Assembly (NCBI RefSeq): GCF_000421585.1
Contig: NZ_ATXH01000001.1
Span: 1-64,000, forward strand
Direction: 5' to 3'
Length of the DNA: 64,000 bases
Origin: Thermodesulfatator atlanticus DSM 21156
GTDB taxonomy: Bacteria; Desulfobacterota; Thermodesulfobacteria; Thermodesulfobacteriales; Thermodesulfatatoraceae
Shown here: positions 15,550 to 25,500 of the stretch, in pieces
Position numbering within the stretch: position 1 is the stretch's first letter
Layout of the letters: each line of letters starts with the position of its first letter
Notes under the pieces: model-generated
The model's input: the letters and a program-made list of their open reading frames with translations, nothing else
The model's database searches: none
Told to the model about the DNA's origin: nothing
Position numbers and translations under genes: made by a program

Positions 15550-17049
15550 ATGAACCTTAGCACTATCAAAGGACGTATCCAAGCGATTATCGTGGTTATG
15601 TTCTTGCTAAGCATCTTAAATGCCGGGGTGGTTTTTTGGTCCCTTCATAAAAACGAAGGAGATGCCAGATACGTGAACTACGCTGGTAGAGAACGAATGT
15701 TGGTTCAAAAAATTACCAAAGAAGTCCTTTCGAAGGATTTTGAATCCGCAAGGCAGACAGCAGCCCTTTTTGACAGTAGCCTCAAGGCCTTGCGCTATGG
15801 AGATGAAGCTATGGGGCTAAAGCCGGTTAAAGACGAGGCTATTATCGAAAGCTGGGAAAAATTAAATACCGCCTGGCAAAAATTCAAAAAGGCCCTTGAT
15901 GAGTACATGGCCACCCAAGATGAGACAAGCCTTAAGTATCTTCTTGATCACAACATACAGGTTCTAAAACTCGCTAATGATCTCACCAAGAAATTCGAAG
16001 AAAAGGCCGTGGCTGGTCTTCACCGTTTGCGTATCTATCAGGTCTTAATTTCAGCCTTTAGTATTTCTTTGCTACTTGCTATCTGGTGGATGGCAAAGAC
16101 CAAGATCATAACCCCGGTGGAAAAGGCAGTTGCCCTTGTTTCAAGGATTGCCGAGGGTGATTTTACCGTTAGGTTTCCTAAGACCGGGAAAGACGAGATC
16201 AGCCAGCTCTTGCAGGCCCTTGAAGGTATGACCACAAGACTGAGAGAGACCCTTTCTGGTGTAGTGCAGTCTTCTGATAAAGTTTACCACGCTTCAGAAG
16301 AAATATTCCGTGCTGGTGACGAGGTAGCAGAAAAGGCCCGCCACTTGGCTCAGGAGGGTGAAGAGGTTAAGGCAGCCGAAGAAGCTATCAATAACAATAT
16401 CAGGGCGGTTTCTGCTGCTTCAGAACAGATGGTAGAGGCCATTACCGAGATCTCCCGTAATACTTCTGAAGCTGCCCATATTGCCAATGATGCCGTGGTA
16501 AAAGCTCAGGAAACCAATGAAATAGTCAACAAACTTAGCATTTCCTCTGAAGAAATCGGCGAGGTGGTAAACCTTATCCAGAGCATTGCTGAGCAAACAA
16601 ACTTGCTTGCCCTTAACGCCACGATAGAAGCCGCAAGGGCAGGGGAGGCAGGAAAGGGCTTTGCTGTGGTGGCAGGAGAAGTAAAAGAGCTATCCCGTCA
16701 GACCACCGAGGCCACTGAAAAAATTGCCAAAAAAATCCAGGCCATCCAGAATGATGCCCGGGCTTCGGTAAAAGCTATCGAAGAGATTACCGAAATCATT
16801 AGCCGTATTAACGACATTTCCAACATGATAGCAAGTGCTGTCGAAGAACAGACCGCCATGATGGGAGAGATAAGCCAGGCAGCCAGTATGTCTGCAGAAA
16901 GTGCGGATCAAATCAAGGAAAAAGTAGAAAAAATGTCAGTAGCCATCCAGGAAACCGCAGAAAAAGGAGAAAGAAGCCGCGAACTCTCGCAGGAGATGAT
17001 AGAGCTTGCCGCACGCCTGAAAGAGCTTGCTTCAAAATTCAAAGTCTAA
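15550..17049 (+). CDS. Methyl-accepting chemotaxis protein with PilJ-type sensor domain
   Basis: 499 aa. TM1 at about residues 11-30; the periplasmic domain has the type-IV-pili/NarX-like signature [19 protein letters not shown]2 at about 161-178; HAMP follows; then the signalling hairpin [21 protein letters not shown]. The C-terminus ends without a CheR-binding pentapeptide. The ligand is unknown. AAGGAGGGT precedes the ATG and a rho-independent terminator follows, so it is monocistronic. Confidence 0.93.
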   Translation: MNLSTIKGRIQAIIVVMFLLSILNAGVVFWSLHKNEGDARYVNYAGRERMLVQKITKEVLSKDFESARQTAALFDSSLKALRYGDEAMGLKPVKDEAIIESWEKLNTAWQKFKKALDEYMATQDETSLKYLLDHNIQVLKLANDLTKKFEEKAVAGLHRLRIYQVLISAFSISLLLAIWWMAKTKIITPVEKAVALVSRIAEGDFTVRFPKTGKDEISQLLQALEGMTTRLRETLSGVVQSSDKVYHASEEIFRAGDEVAEKARHLAQEGEEVKAAEEAINNNIRAVSAASEQMVEAITEISRNTSEAAHIANDAVVKAQETNEIVNKLSISSEEIGEVVNLIQSIAEQTNLLALNATIEAARAGEAGKGFAVVAGEVKELSRQTTEATEKIAKKIQAIQNDARASVKAIEEITEIISRINDISNMIASAVEEQTAMMGEISQAASMSAESADQIKEKVEKMSVAIQETAEKGERSRELSQEMIELAARLKELASKFKV

Positions 17050-17053
17050 TGCC

Positions 17054-17083
17054 AAAAGGGGCGGCCAAGCCGCCCTTTTTTGT
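17054..17083 (+). terminator. Rho-independent terminator after the chemoreceptor
   Basis: Stem GGGCGGC-CAA-GCCGCCC followed by six T. The same stem-loop sequence recurs at 17625-17641. Confidence 0.85.
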
Positions 17084-17143
17084 TTCCCAAATTAGAATTT
17101 TCAAGTAATAATAAAAGAAAAGCCTTTTCTTGGAGATCTGAAA

Positions 17144-17620
17144 ATGTCTTTTAAGGTACTTTTCTCGCTACTTGTTCTAATACTTTTGAGTACAAGTTTA
17201 AATCAAGCTTATGCAGAAGATTTTACCCAGGAAGACCGGGAAAGACTCGTCCGCATTGAAACCACCTTGCAAGTTTTTATGGAACAAATAGACAAGCGCT
17301 TCGAGCAAGTAGACAAGCGCTTTGAACAAATAGACAGGCGTTTCGATGATGTTAACAAAAGGATTGACGAGGTTAACAAAAGGCTAGATCTCCTTACCAC
17401 TTTTCTCTGGATTCTGGCAGGTATCTTTACTACTCTTACGGCCACGGTCATTGGGTTTGCCTACTGGGATCGGCGTACCATCATCCGCAGGGCAAGAGAA
17501 GAAAGTCTTGACTACTTTGAAAGAGAAGGAAAGTTTGCCAGGCTCCTTGAGGCACTCAAAGAATTTGCCAAGGAAGACGAACGCCTGGCAAAAATTTTGC
17601 GCTCTCATGGCCTGCTATAA
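17144..17620 (+). CDS. Exported/membrane protein with RF-heptad coiled coil
   Basis: 158 aa. Signal peptide at residues 1-24 (VLFSLLVLILLSTSLNQAYA). Residues about 45-85 contain tandem seven-residue repeats of the type DKRFEQV/I, followed by variants RRFDDVN and KRIDEVN. A membrane helix follows at about 88-108 (TFLWILAGIFTTLTATVIGF) and then a charged cytoplasmic tail. Proteins with such repeats are common next to chemotaxis and cell-envelope genes, but their role is not known. GGAG lies 8 nt before the ATG. Confidence 0.8.
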   Translation: MSFKVLFSLLVLILLSTSLNQAYAEDFTQEDRERLVRIETTLQVFMEQIDKRFEQVDKRFEQIDRRFDDVNKRIDEVNKRLDLLTTFLWILAGIFTTLTATVIGFAYWDRRTIIRRAREESLDYFEREGKFARLLEALKEFAKEDERLAKILRSHGLL

Positions 17621-17623
17621 CCA

Positions 17624-17646
17624 GGGGCGGCCAAGCCGCCCTTTTA
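17624..17646. terminator. Terminator between convergent genes
   Basis: GGGCGGC-CAA-GCCGCCC followed by TTTT, between the coiled-coil protein gene and the end of thiC. Confidence 0.8.
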
Positions 17647-18948
17647 ATTTTCTTTTTCTCCTTTGATATAGTCTTTGAAAACTACTTCTGCCTGCTCTAA
17701 GGCGCAGAGGTCTCCGCACATAGAGCAACGCCTTTGTTTCACGGATTTTCGTTCTTCTACCAATTGTTTGGCGTCATCAGGGAAAAGCAGACTATCAAAT
17801 ACTTTGTTCCAATTAAGGTCTCGTCGATCTTTACTGGCCTGCATATCGCGCTTGTCTGCGACACCACGGCGCTTAACGATATCGCCTACATGGGCTGCCA
17901 GACGGGCCGCTTTAACACCCAAAACTACATCTTCTTCGTTGGGAAGTGATAGATGCTCTGCAGGTGTTACGTAACAAATCAAATCTGCACCGGCTTTGGC
18001 AGAAATGGCGGCTCCAATGGCAGCGGTAATATGGTCATACGGGGCGCCGATGTCGGATGGTAATGGTCCAAGCATGTAATATGGCGCACCACCAGACATC
18101 TTTTTGGCTAAGAGTACAGAGGCTTCAATTTCATCGAGAGGAACATGCCCTGGGCCTTCTACCATGACTTGGCAGCCAGCTTCGCGCGCCAGCTCGGCAA
18201 GCTCGCAGTTAATAAGAAGCTCTGCTATTTGGGCCCGGTCAAGGGAATCATGAATTGCGCCAGCCCTTAGCCCGTTTCCAAGGGAAAGTACCGTGTCGTA
18301 TTTTTTGAGGATATTGATTAAACGATCAAATTGTTCATAAAGCGGATTTTCCCGTTTGTTTTTGGTCATCCATTGGGCCATAAGGCTTCCGCCTTTGGAA
18401 ACCAGACCCCCAAATCGATATCCCTGTTTTTCAAGCCTCTCTAGGGTAAAAAGATTTATGCCACAATGAATGGCCATGAAGGCAATGCCGTCGGCACACT
18501 GCCTTTCTATGAGCTCAAAAAGATATTCAGGGTCGAGTTTGGCAGGATCTTGATAGTCACGAATGGTTTCACAGAAAGCCTGATAAAGGGGTACATTTCC
18601 CACTGGAAGTGAAACTGCATTGATAATTTCTCGCCTGATGGTGTCCATGTCACCGGCAGCAGAAAGTTCCATCAAAGTGTCTGCCCCAGCTTCCTCAGCA
18701 AGGCGTGCTTTTTTCATTTCAAATTCAAGGTCACATACCAGGCTTGAGGTCCCAATGGAAGCGTTAACTTTAGTCCGCAAAGGCCCGCCAATACCTACTA
18801 CGCGTCCGCTTTGGCGGGCCTTAAGGATGATAACCTTCCCTGAGACTACCAGGTCTCTTATTTCTTCTGGGGCAAGACCTTCGGTTTTCGCCACATCTTT
18901 TATTGCTTGCGTTAATTGACCGGCCCTGGCTGCTTCAAGCTCAGTCAT
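17644..18948 (-). CDS. thiC: Phosphomethylpyrimidine synthase ThiC
   Basis: 434 aa. Radical SAM-type enzyme that rearranges aminoimidazole ribotide into HMP phosphate for thiamine synthesis. The C-terminal cluster motif CSMCGDLCA (CX2CX4C) is intact, and family blocks such as GTSLVCDLEFEMKKA, VEGPGHVPLDEI and GPLPSDIGAPYDHI are present. The start is 2 nt after the leuB stop, so the two form one transcript. No TPP riboswitch could be seen upstream of the operon, which is unusual for thiC. Confidence 0.97.
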   Translation of the reverse strand: MTELEAARAGQLTQAIKDVAKTEGLAPEEIRDLVVSGKVIILKARQSGRVVGIGGPLRTKVNASIGTSSLVCDLEFEMKKARLAEEAGADTLMELSAAGDMDTIRREIINAVSLPVGNVPLYQAFCETIRDYQDPAKLDPEYLFELIERQCADGIAFMAIHCGINLFTLERLEKQGYRFGGLVSKGGSLMAQWMTKNKRENPLYEQFDRLINILKKYDTVLSLGNGLRAGAIHDSLDRAQIAELLINCELAELAREAGCQVMVEGPGHVPLDEIEASVLLAKKMSGGAPYYMLGPLPSDIGAPYDHITAAIGAAISAKAGADLICYVTPAEHLSLPNEEDVVLGVKAARLAAHVGDIVKRRGVADKRDMQASKDRRDLNWNKVFDSLLFPDDAKQLVEERKSVKQRRCSMCGDLCALEQAEVVFKDYIKGEKEN

Positions 18949-18949
18949 G

Positions 18950-20032
18950 CTAAAGCTCCACCCCTTCTTTGGTGTAATTGGCTACTAGGTCACCTACTTC
19001 GCTGGTGCTATAGCCCATTTTGCCTGCTGAAAGGCTCTTTAAGTGATCGCGACACACCTTGATAACCGCCTTTTCTATGGCCTGGGCAGCCTCTTCTTCA
19101 CCAAGGTGCTCAAGCATCATCATCCCTGCACAAATAGCAGCCAGGGGATTGATAACGTTTTTACCGGTGTACTTGGGGGCTGAACCGCCAATGGGTTCAA
19201 ACATGGAGACCCCTTCAGGGTTAATGTTTCCGCCGGCAGCAATACCCATGCCTCCCTGGATAATGGCACCTAAGTCTGTAATGATGTCACCGAACATGTT
19301 GTCAGTCACGATAACATCAAACCACTCGGGGTTTTTCACAAACCACATGCAGGTGGCATCTACATGGGCATAGGATGTCTTGATGTCAGGATAGTCCTTG
19401 GCTACTTCGTAAAAAGTCCTTTCCCAGAGGTTCCAGGCGTAGGTTAAGACGTTGGTCTTGCCAACCAGGGTGAGTTCTTTCTTTTTGTTGCGCTTTTGGC
19501 AATATTCAAAGGCATAGCGAATACAGCGTTCTACCCCAAAACGGGTGTTAATGGATTCCTGGATAGCTACTTCCTGGGGGGTTCCCTTGCGTAAAAAGCC
19601 ACCACCGCCAGCATAAAGACCTTCGGTGTTCTCTCGTACCACGACAAAATCGATGTCTTCCGGGCCTTTGTCTTTGATGGGGGTCCAGACTCCAGGATAA
19701 AGCTTAACAGGCCGCAAGTTGATGTACTGGTCAAGTTCAAAACGGATACGCAAAAGGATTTCTTTTTCAAGGATACCCGGGGTTACGTCAGGATGACCAA
19801 TGGCGCCAAGGTAAATGGCGTCATGCTTTTTCAGTTCTTCAATGCCGCCTTCGGGAATGGTTTCTCCGGTTTTTAAGTAACGTTCGCCTCCCCAATCAAA
19901 ATAATTGTAATTAAGTTTAAAACCAAAGCGCTCAGAGGCTGCATCAAGGACTTTTACCCCTTCTCGGATTACCTCTGGCCCGGTGCCGTCACCGGGAATT
20001 ACCGCGATCTTGTAATTTTTTGTTTCTGCCAT
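18950..20032 (-). CDS. leuB: 3-isopropylmalate dehydrogenase family
   Basis: 360 aa. Beta-decarboxylating dehydrogenase fold: [13 protein letters not shown] at the N-terminus, [10 protein letters not shown], the [12 protein letters not shown] loop, [12 protein letters not shown] with the catalytic Lys, [12 protein letters not shown] and [10 protein letters not shown]. The ENTEGLY loop fits leucine-pathway enzymes, but isocitrate, homoisocitrate and tartrate dehydrogenases share it, so the substrate assignment is by best fit. GAGGAGAAAATATGG marks the start. Confidence 0.85.
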   Translation of the reverse strand: MAETKNYKIAVIPGDGTGPEVIREGVKVLDAASERFGFKLNYNYFDWGGERYLKTGETIPEGGIEELKKHDAIYLGAIGHPDVTPGILEKEILLRIRFELDQYINLRPVKLYPGVWTPIKDKGPEDIDFVVVRENTEGLYAGGGGFLRKGTPQEVAIQESINTRFGVERCIRYAFEYCQKRNKKKELTLVGKTNVLTYAWNLWERTFYEVAKDYPDIKTSYAHVDATCMWFVKNPEWFDVIVTDNMFGDIITDLGAIIQGGMGIAAGGNINPEGVSMFEPIGGSAPKYTGKNVINPLAAICAGMMMLEHLGEEEAAQAIEKAVIKVCRDHLKSLSAGKMGYSTSEVGDLVANYTKEGVEL

Positions 20033-20117
20033 ATTTTCTCCTCCTGAGATTTACTCTTGCATCTGCTTTTTTTAGTAGCAGAATAATTTTTTTCAAGTAA
20101 GTCTTTGGGGAAGAAAA

Positions 20118-20690
20118 ATGAAATGGCACAGGTTAGCAAAGCTTCTTTTTGAGGGTGCTATGCTCAAACGCCTTGAGCGTACAGGTTACGCTTATTTGGG
20201 TACGGGAAAGGAAAATATCGCTGCCCATTCCTTTGGAGTGGCTTTGGCCGCAGCTACCCTTGCTAAGATGGTCCCTGAGGCCGATGAGTTAAAACTTTTA
20301 AAAATGGCCATTTTGCATGATTTTCTTGAGGCCCGCACTGGGGACTTAAACTCTGTCAATAAACTTTACGATCAGGTCAATGAGGAAAAAGCGGCTCAGG
20401 ATGCCTTTTCCGAGCTCCCCTGGGCAGAGGAGTGGCAGGAACTTCTTGAGGAATACCGCGAGGCGAAAACACTTGAAGCCAGGCTTGTTCATGATGCCGA
20501 TCAGCTTGATCTCATGATAATGCTTAAAGAGCAACACGATCTAGGCAATCCTTACGCACGGCGCTGGCTGATCTATGCGAAAAGACGCCTTAGGACAGAC
20601 ATTGGCCGACGTCTGGCTGAGGCCATAACAGAAACAGACTGGGCCTCATGGTGGCTTGATCAGTTTGTCGCTAAAGATGAAACCAAGTGA
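20118..20690 (+). CDS. HD-domain hydrolase (YfbR-like)
   Basis: 190 aa. HD residues: an early His in ENIAAHSFGVALAA, the HD pair in AILHDFLEARTGD, and a late Asp in LVHDADQLDLMIM. This matches the YfbR/HDDC2-type 5'-deoxynucleotidase family, which removes phosphate from dNMPs. It overlaps the next gene by 14 nt. Confidence 0.85.
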   Translation: MKWHRLAKLLFEGAMLKRLERTGYAYLGTGKENIAAHSFGVALAAATLAKMVPEADELKLLKMAILHDFLEARTGDLNSVNKLYDQVNEEKAAQDAFSELPWAEEWQELLEEYREAKTLEARLVHDADQLDLMIMLKEQHDLGNPYARRWLIYAKRRLRTDIGRRLAEAITETDWASWWLDQFVAKDETK

Positions 20691-21645
20691 TCTCTGCGCG
20701 CGTTGCGGAAAATGCCTGTCTGTATGCCCGGTTTTTAGGGCCACTGGAAGAGAAACCTACTCTCCACGGGGGAGACTCATGGCCTTATCAGGGGAGGCCG
20801 AAAGTGCCTCTCTTTTGCTTACGTGTATTCTTTGCGGTGCATGTGAGAAGACCTGTCCTAACAAAGTTCCTCTTCTAGAGACTTTTGCCCGGGCTAAGTT
20901 AAAACATCCAATTTCCACAAAGTATGCCTTAGAACTTTATGACCTGCTCCGTCCTTTTGCTTCAAAAATCAGGTCTGCCAAAAAAGACCTGGCACACCTA
21001 AGCCAAGGAAAGGTTGCCCTTTTTCTTGGCTGCGGCGGAGAGTTTCTCTATCCAAACGCTATTAAACACTTTATCAAGATTTTTCCTGAAAAAGAGCTTA
21101 TTTTTGTGCCACAGGATCAGACCTGCTGTGGACTTCCTTTTTTGGCGGCAGGTGATGAAAAGGCCTTTTTAAAAAGTGCCAGGCAAAACTTAAAAGCACT
21201 TTCTCTGGCGGAAAAAGTTACTACCCTTTGTGCCTCTTGCTTTTTCGTCTTAAACGAACTTTACCCGCGGCTGCTTGGCGACGAATACAAAGTCTTAGCC
21301 GCCAAAACTTGCGAAGGACATTCCTATCTCTTTTCTCATCGGGCATTTAAGTTTTCCGTGTCTCAAGAAGAAATCTTTTTCCAGGTGCCGTGTCACCTTA
21401 AGAATACAGAAGTTTATCCTTTTTGGCGGGAGCTGGGCTTAAGTTATTACGAAGGATGCTGCGGACAAGCAGGAGCCTTTGGTTATCTTTTTCCAGGTTA
21501 TGCCAGAGAAATAAACCGCAAACTATTCAAAGAGGCTTTTTTAACTGGTCCGCGCTTTTTGGCCGCAGCCTGTACCTCTTGCTTGCTGGCTTTGAAAAAG
21601 ACTTTTCCAGAATATCCGGTAAAAATGCTGGTTGAATTTTGCTAA
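20677..21645 (+). CDS. (Fe-S)-binding protein of the GlcF/HdrD type (two CCG domains)
   Basis: 322 aa from ATG 20677. N-terminal ferredoxin motifs CARCGKCLSVCPVF and CILCGACEKTCPNKVP, then two CCG-type motifs, TCCGLPF and GCCGQAGAFGY, each with nearby Cys. This is the architecture of glycolate oxidase subunit GlcF and heterodisulfide-reductase-like subunits that pass electrons from FAD dehydrogenases. No FAD partner is adjacent; the upstream partner is only the HD hydrolase. Physiological substrate unknown. Confidence 0.88.
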   Translation: MKPSDLCARCGKCLSVCPVFRATGRETYSPRGRLMALSGEAESASLLLTCILCGACEKTCPNKVPLLETFARAKLKHPISTKYALELYDLLRPFASKIRSAKKDLAHLSQGKVALFLGCGGEFLYPNAIKHFIKIFPEKELIFVPQDQTCCGLPFLAAGDEKAFLKSARQNLKALSLAEKVTTLCASCFFVLNELYPRLLGDEYKVLAAKTCEGHSYLFSHRAFKFSVSQEEIFFQVPCHLKNTEVYPFWRELGLSYYEGCCGQAGAFGYLFPGYAREINRKLFKEAFLTGPRFLAAACTSCLLALKKTFPEYPVKMLVEFC

Positions 21646-21711
21646 ACTGTGATAAGCTATTTTCGGTCTGTCTGATTACTAGGAGCACAAAAAAGATGAC
21701 ATTTTGAACAT

Positions 21712-21845
21712 GGTCATTGCGAGCGGTCCCCATTTCTTGTCATTTGCGAGCGAACACAGTGAGCGAAGCAATCTCGAAAGCGAAGGGACGGGACCTAGCG
21801 AGCGTGCAAGTCGCCTCGCGAAGATACTTTGTTGGATAAAATGTA
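21712..21845 (+). repeat. REP-like dispersed repeat (GTCATTGCGAGC family)
   Basis: Contains GTCATTTGCGAGCGAACACAGTGAGCGAAGCAATCTC-type sequence (21739 onwards), followed by a block AAGGGACGGGA...GTCGCCTCGCG that reappears at 32499-32600 in the same order. Part of the 21646-21968 gap; the remainder is a MITE half. Confidence 0.75.
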
Positions 21846-21855
21846 CTTCTAATAA

Positions 21856-21935
21856 TATTTTTCGGAAGGAAAGATGGGAACGGATACCTGGCGAATGAGC
21901 CTGCAACACTGATCTCGGCAATCTTGCGTGGTCTC
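21856..21935. mobile_element. MITE-like element, right half
   Basis: Core arm TTTTTCGGAAGGAAAGATGGGAACGGAT and the right half GCAACACTGATCTCGGCAA...GTGGTCTC, as in the complete copies. Lies just upstream of the outer-membrane-type gene and may carry or disturb its promoter. Confidence 0.65.
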
Positions 21936-21968
21936 TTTAAGCTATCAATAAAAAGAGGAGGTTTAGGT

Positions 21969-22556
21969 ATGAAACGTTTATTAGTGGTTGCTTTTCTTTT
22001 TTCTTTGGTGTTGGTGTCGGTGGGCTTTGCCGGAAATCTTGGTCTTTTTATCAGTGATAAGAACATTTACGCCTATGGTGAACAGGAAGTCTATACCTAT
22101 TCCGGGACACCTTTAAACGCAGGGTTAGGTTTCTTCTATACCGACGATGATGGAAATTCTTGGCTTCTCAATCCCTATCTTGTAGCAACTGACCTTTACC
22201 AGCAAAAACCTCTTAACTTAGGGGTAGGATTTCAGGCAATTTTAGGAGAAGTTGAGCCCCACAATGTAGGTTACGATATCTTTGCTTTGGGCTTCCTCTT
22301 TACAGGTTCCTTTGATTTCACCAAAACCGCATCAAAATGGCCGGTTTATTTTGAAAGTAGACTTTTTTATGCCCCAGATATTTTGAGCTTTGCTGATGGC
22401 GAAAGTATCCTTTCCCTTGATATTGGTGCTTATTATAACGTAACCACTACTGCCTCTGTGGGGCTTTGCTTCAAAATAATGGACGTAAATATCGACAAAC
22501 CTGACACTTCCTGGGATGAAAGTGCCCTGATGGTAGGAGCTAAAATCAGATTTTAA
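21969..22556 (+). CDS. Small outer-membrane beta-barrel-like protein
   Basis: 195 aa from the ATG preceded by AGAGGAGG; an upstream start at 21924 is less likely. Signal peptide MKRLLVVAFLFSLVLVSVGFA. The mature part alternates hydrophobic and polar residues with many Tyr/Phe and Gly (for example GLGFFYTDDDGNSW, FALGFLFTGSF, LDIGAYYNVTTTASVGL) and ends in ...GAKIRF, a barrel-type terminal Phe. Family not recognised. Converges with nrdJ. Confidence 0.75.
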   Translation: MKRLLVVAFLFSLVLVSVGFAGNLGLFISDKNIYAYGEQEVYTYSGTPLNAGLGFFYTDDDGNSWLLNPYLVATDLYQQKPLNLGVGFQAILGEVEPHNVGYDIFALGFLFTGSFDFTKTASKWPVYFESRLFYAPDILSFADGESILSLDIGAYYNVTTTASVGLCFKIMDVNIDKPDTSWDESALMVGAKIRF

Positions 22557-22563
22557 GCCCGAT

Positions 22564-25500
22564 TTAGTCGCATTTTGAAAAGCCGCAACTGCGGCAAAAA
22601 AGACACCCTGATTCCATTTCAAGGGGGCCCCCGCAATCAGGGCAGGCCCCAAGAGAGGGCCTCTCTTCGGGCTTAATTTCAATGTTTAAAGCCTCTGCTA
22701 ACACCTTGGCCACGGCATCAGGGCAAGAAAGAATGGCTTTCCCGTCTTCCCAGGCAGGGGAGGGGCACCTGATGCCAGCCAGTTGTTTGATTATGGCCTG
22801 AGGAGCTACTCCTGAGCGCAGGCAAAGAGAAATCAGCCTGCTGGTAGCTTCTATCTGACAGGCCGCACAGCCTCCGGCCTTGCCCATAGTGGCAAATACT
22901 TCACAAAGCCCCTTTTCATCCCAGTTAACCGTTACGTAAAGGTTTCCACAGCCCGTGCGTATTTTGCGGGTAAAGCCGTGGGTGATTTTGGGACGTGGCC
23001 TCGGAACAGTCCCTTCGCGGCGTAAAAGATTAAGTACCTGTGTGGGCCTTGAGCCGTAACGGTAAACCGTGACCCCTTTAAGCTTTAGCTTATGGGCCAA
23101 AAGATAGACCTTGCGCACGTCTTCTTTGGTAGCGTTCTCAGGGAAATTTATGGTCTTTGAGACCGCATTGTGCACGTGGCGTTGAAAGGCTGCTTGAATA
23201 CGCAGGTGTTCCTCAGGGGTTATGTCAAAGGCCGTTACAAAAAGCTCTCTTATGTTTTTGGGGATTTCCTCTAAGTGTTTAATGCTTCCGGTCTTAAGGG
23301 CTTTTTCGGTGATTTCGGTAATTTTTTCTAGGGAAAAGCCGACTTCTTTGAGCGCTTTTTCAAAAAGGGGATGTACTTCCCGAAGCTCCGTGCCATCAAG
23401 TACCCGGCGCACGTATGCCACGGCAAAAAGAGGCTCTATTCCTGAAGAGCATCCGGCAATTATAGAGATAGACCCGGTGGGGGCTATGGTTGTGGTGGTG
23501 GCATTGCGCATGCATGGTGTCTTGGGACTATCCCATATGCTTCCCCGGTAGGCAGGGAAATTTCCGCGCATCTTGGCAAGTAAAGAACTTGCTGAAACAG
23601 ACTCACGATTTATAAAACCCATTACCTCTTCGGCAACTTCCACGGCTTTTCGGGAATTGTAAGGGATACCCAGCTTGATGAGCATGTCTGCAAAGCCCAT
23701 TACGCCAAGGCCTATTTTGCGGGTTTTTTTGGTCTGGGCTTCGATTTGAGGAAGAGGAAAACGATTCACGTCGATTACGTTATCAAGAAAGTGTACTGCC
23801 AGGTGGACGGTTTCTCGCAAACGCTCGTAGTCTATTTTTTTGTTTTTTACAAAATGTGAAAGATTAATAGAGCCGAGGTTACAACTTTCGTAAGGAAGAA
23901 GGGGCTGTTCCCCGCAGTTATGAACAATAAATCCGTTTGCATCAAAGGCATTTACCCCAGGTACTGCACAATCATAAACAGGCTCTGGCGGTAAAATTTT
24001 AATGTCGGTGACTTTGACAACAAATCTCTCTTTGTTCAGCTTTCTTTGATAGTTTTGGATAGCTTCCTTTAACTTTTGGCTTTTCTTTTTATGAGAAAAT
24101 CCTATTTTTTCGTAAAAAGTTAAAATATTTTCTCTGGAAATAATCAGTTCGTGTTGTGTTTTTGTCCAATATAGAGAATAGCTACCTTTCCCATTAGGCA
24201 ATTTTTTTCGTTGTTTGGAACGTCTGTTTTGATAAATGCGTGAAAAGATTCCCAGCCTTAGAAGCATTCTTTGAACGCGTTTCAGATTATTAAGACTACT
24301 TTGGGCCAAACGGATACTTATGCCTTTCTGATGACTTCCTTGTACGGATCCGTCAGCGTCAAAAAGTCCTCTCAGAAATCCCCGGTAAAAATCACTGGAA
24401 CATTTTTCGATTGAAGCTGTTATTTGTTTTTGGCCAGGAGTTATGCCATATCTTTTTGCAAGAGACTTGATATAGGCAAGTGAAAGCCGGCATTCCCGGC
24501 GTTTAGAAAGAAAGATCCAGCCGCAAAAATCTCTACGATGTGGAAGAGAATAAGCAGCGGCTAAGGCTCCATAGTAAATTCCTTCATCAAAGGAGCCCTT
24601 TTCTTCAAAAAGCGAAAGAGTTGCCTTGTCTTTTTTTATCGTACCGTCACCTATCAGTAACCCCAACAAGTAACCTTCTTCAAAGTTGCCTTCTCCTGGC
24701 CAGTAAGTATTTTGACGGTGGTCGTTTAGTACGAGTAGATCGCCTATTCTAATTTCTCGAGCAAGGGTCCAATAAGTTTCTAAGCGGCAACGGGTCCTGG
24801 TACGAACTTTTAATAAAGGATGATTTTCGGTGACTTTAAGTTGAAACCCTTCTTTGGTGCAGATTTCATAGACTATTTTATTGCCGGTATAGAAAAAGCC
24901 GTAAGGGGCCCAAAAATCTTTTCCGTTAATTCTTGCCTGAAAAGAGACCTTGATAAGGTCTTTGACTTGTTTTGGCCCCTCAGCAGTCATTATCCAGGTG
25001 TCTTTTGTTACGCAGGGGTTGGTGGCCTCGATCATCCCTAGATTAGGGGTAGGATTTTTTTCGTTTATGTAATCAATAAAAATGACACCAGGGTCTCCGG
25101 TAAGCCAGGCGTTTTCCACCAAAAGATCAAAAAGCTTGCGGGCAGAAACACGGCGCACTACTTCTCCGTTTCTAGGGTTTATCAGGGCAAAGTCCTTGCC
25201 TGCAGCATAAGCCTGCATGAATTTTTCCGTAATAGCCACTGAGATATTGAAGTTAGTGAGCTTGGTGATGTCTCTTTTGATGGTGATAAATTCTTCGATA
25301 TCTGGATGATCAATGCGAAGGATTCCCATGTTGGCCCCGCGTCTTGTGCCTCCCTGTTTTATGGCCTCGGTGGCAGCGTCATAGACCTGCATAAAAGAGA
25401 CTGGTCCACTTGAGACTCCGTGGGTGGTGCGCACGATGTCTCCCTTTGGCCTTAATCGGGAAAAAGAAAATCCCGTGCCTCCGCCGGATTTGTGGATTAG

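Noticed and set aside
20033..20117. TPP riboswitch for the leuB-thiC transcript
   Set aside because: The 85-nt gap shows no CTGAGA...-type core and the gap is shared with a divergent gene.
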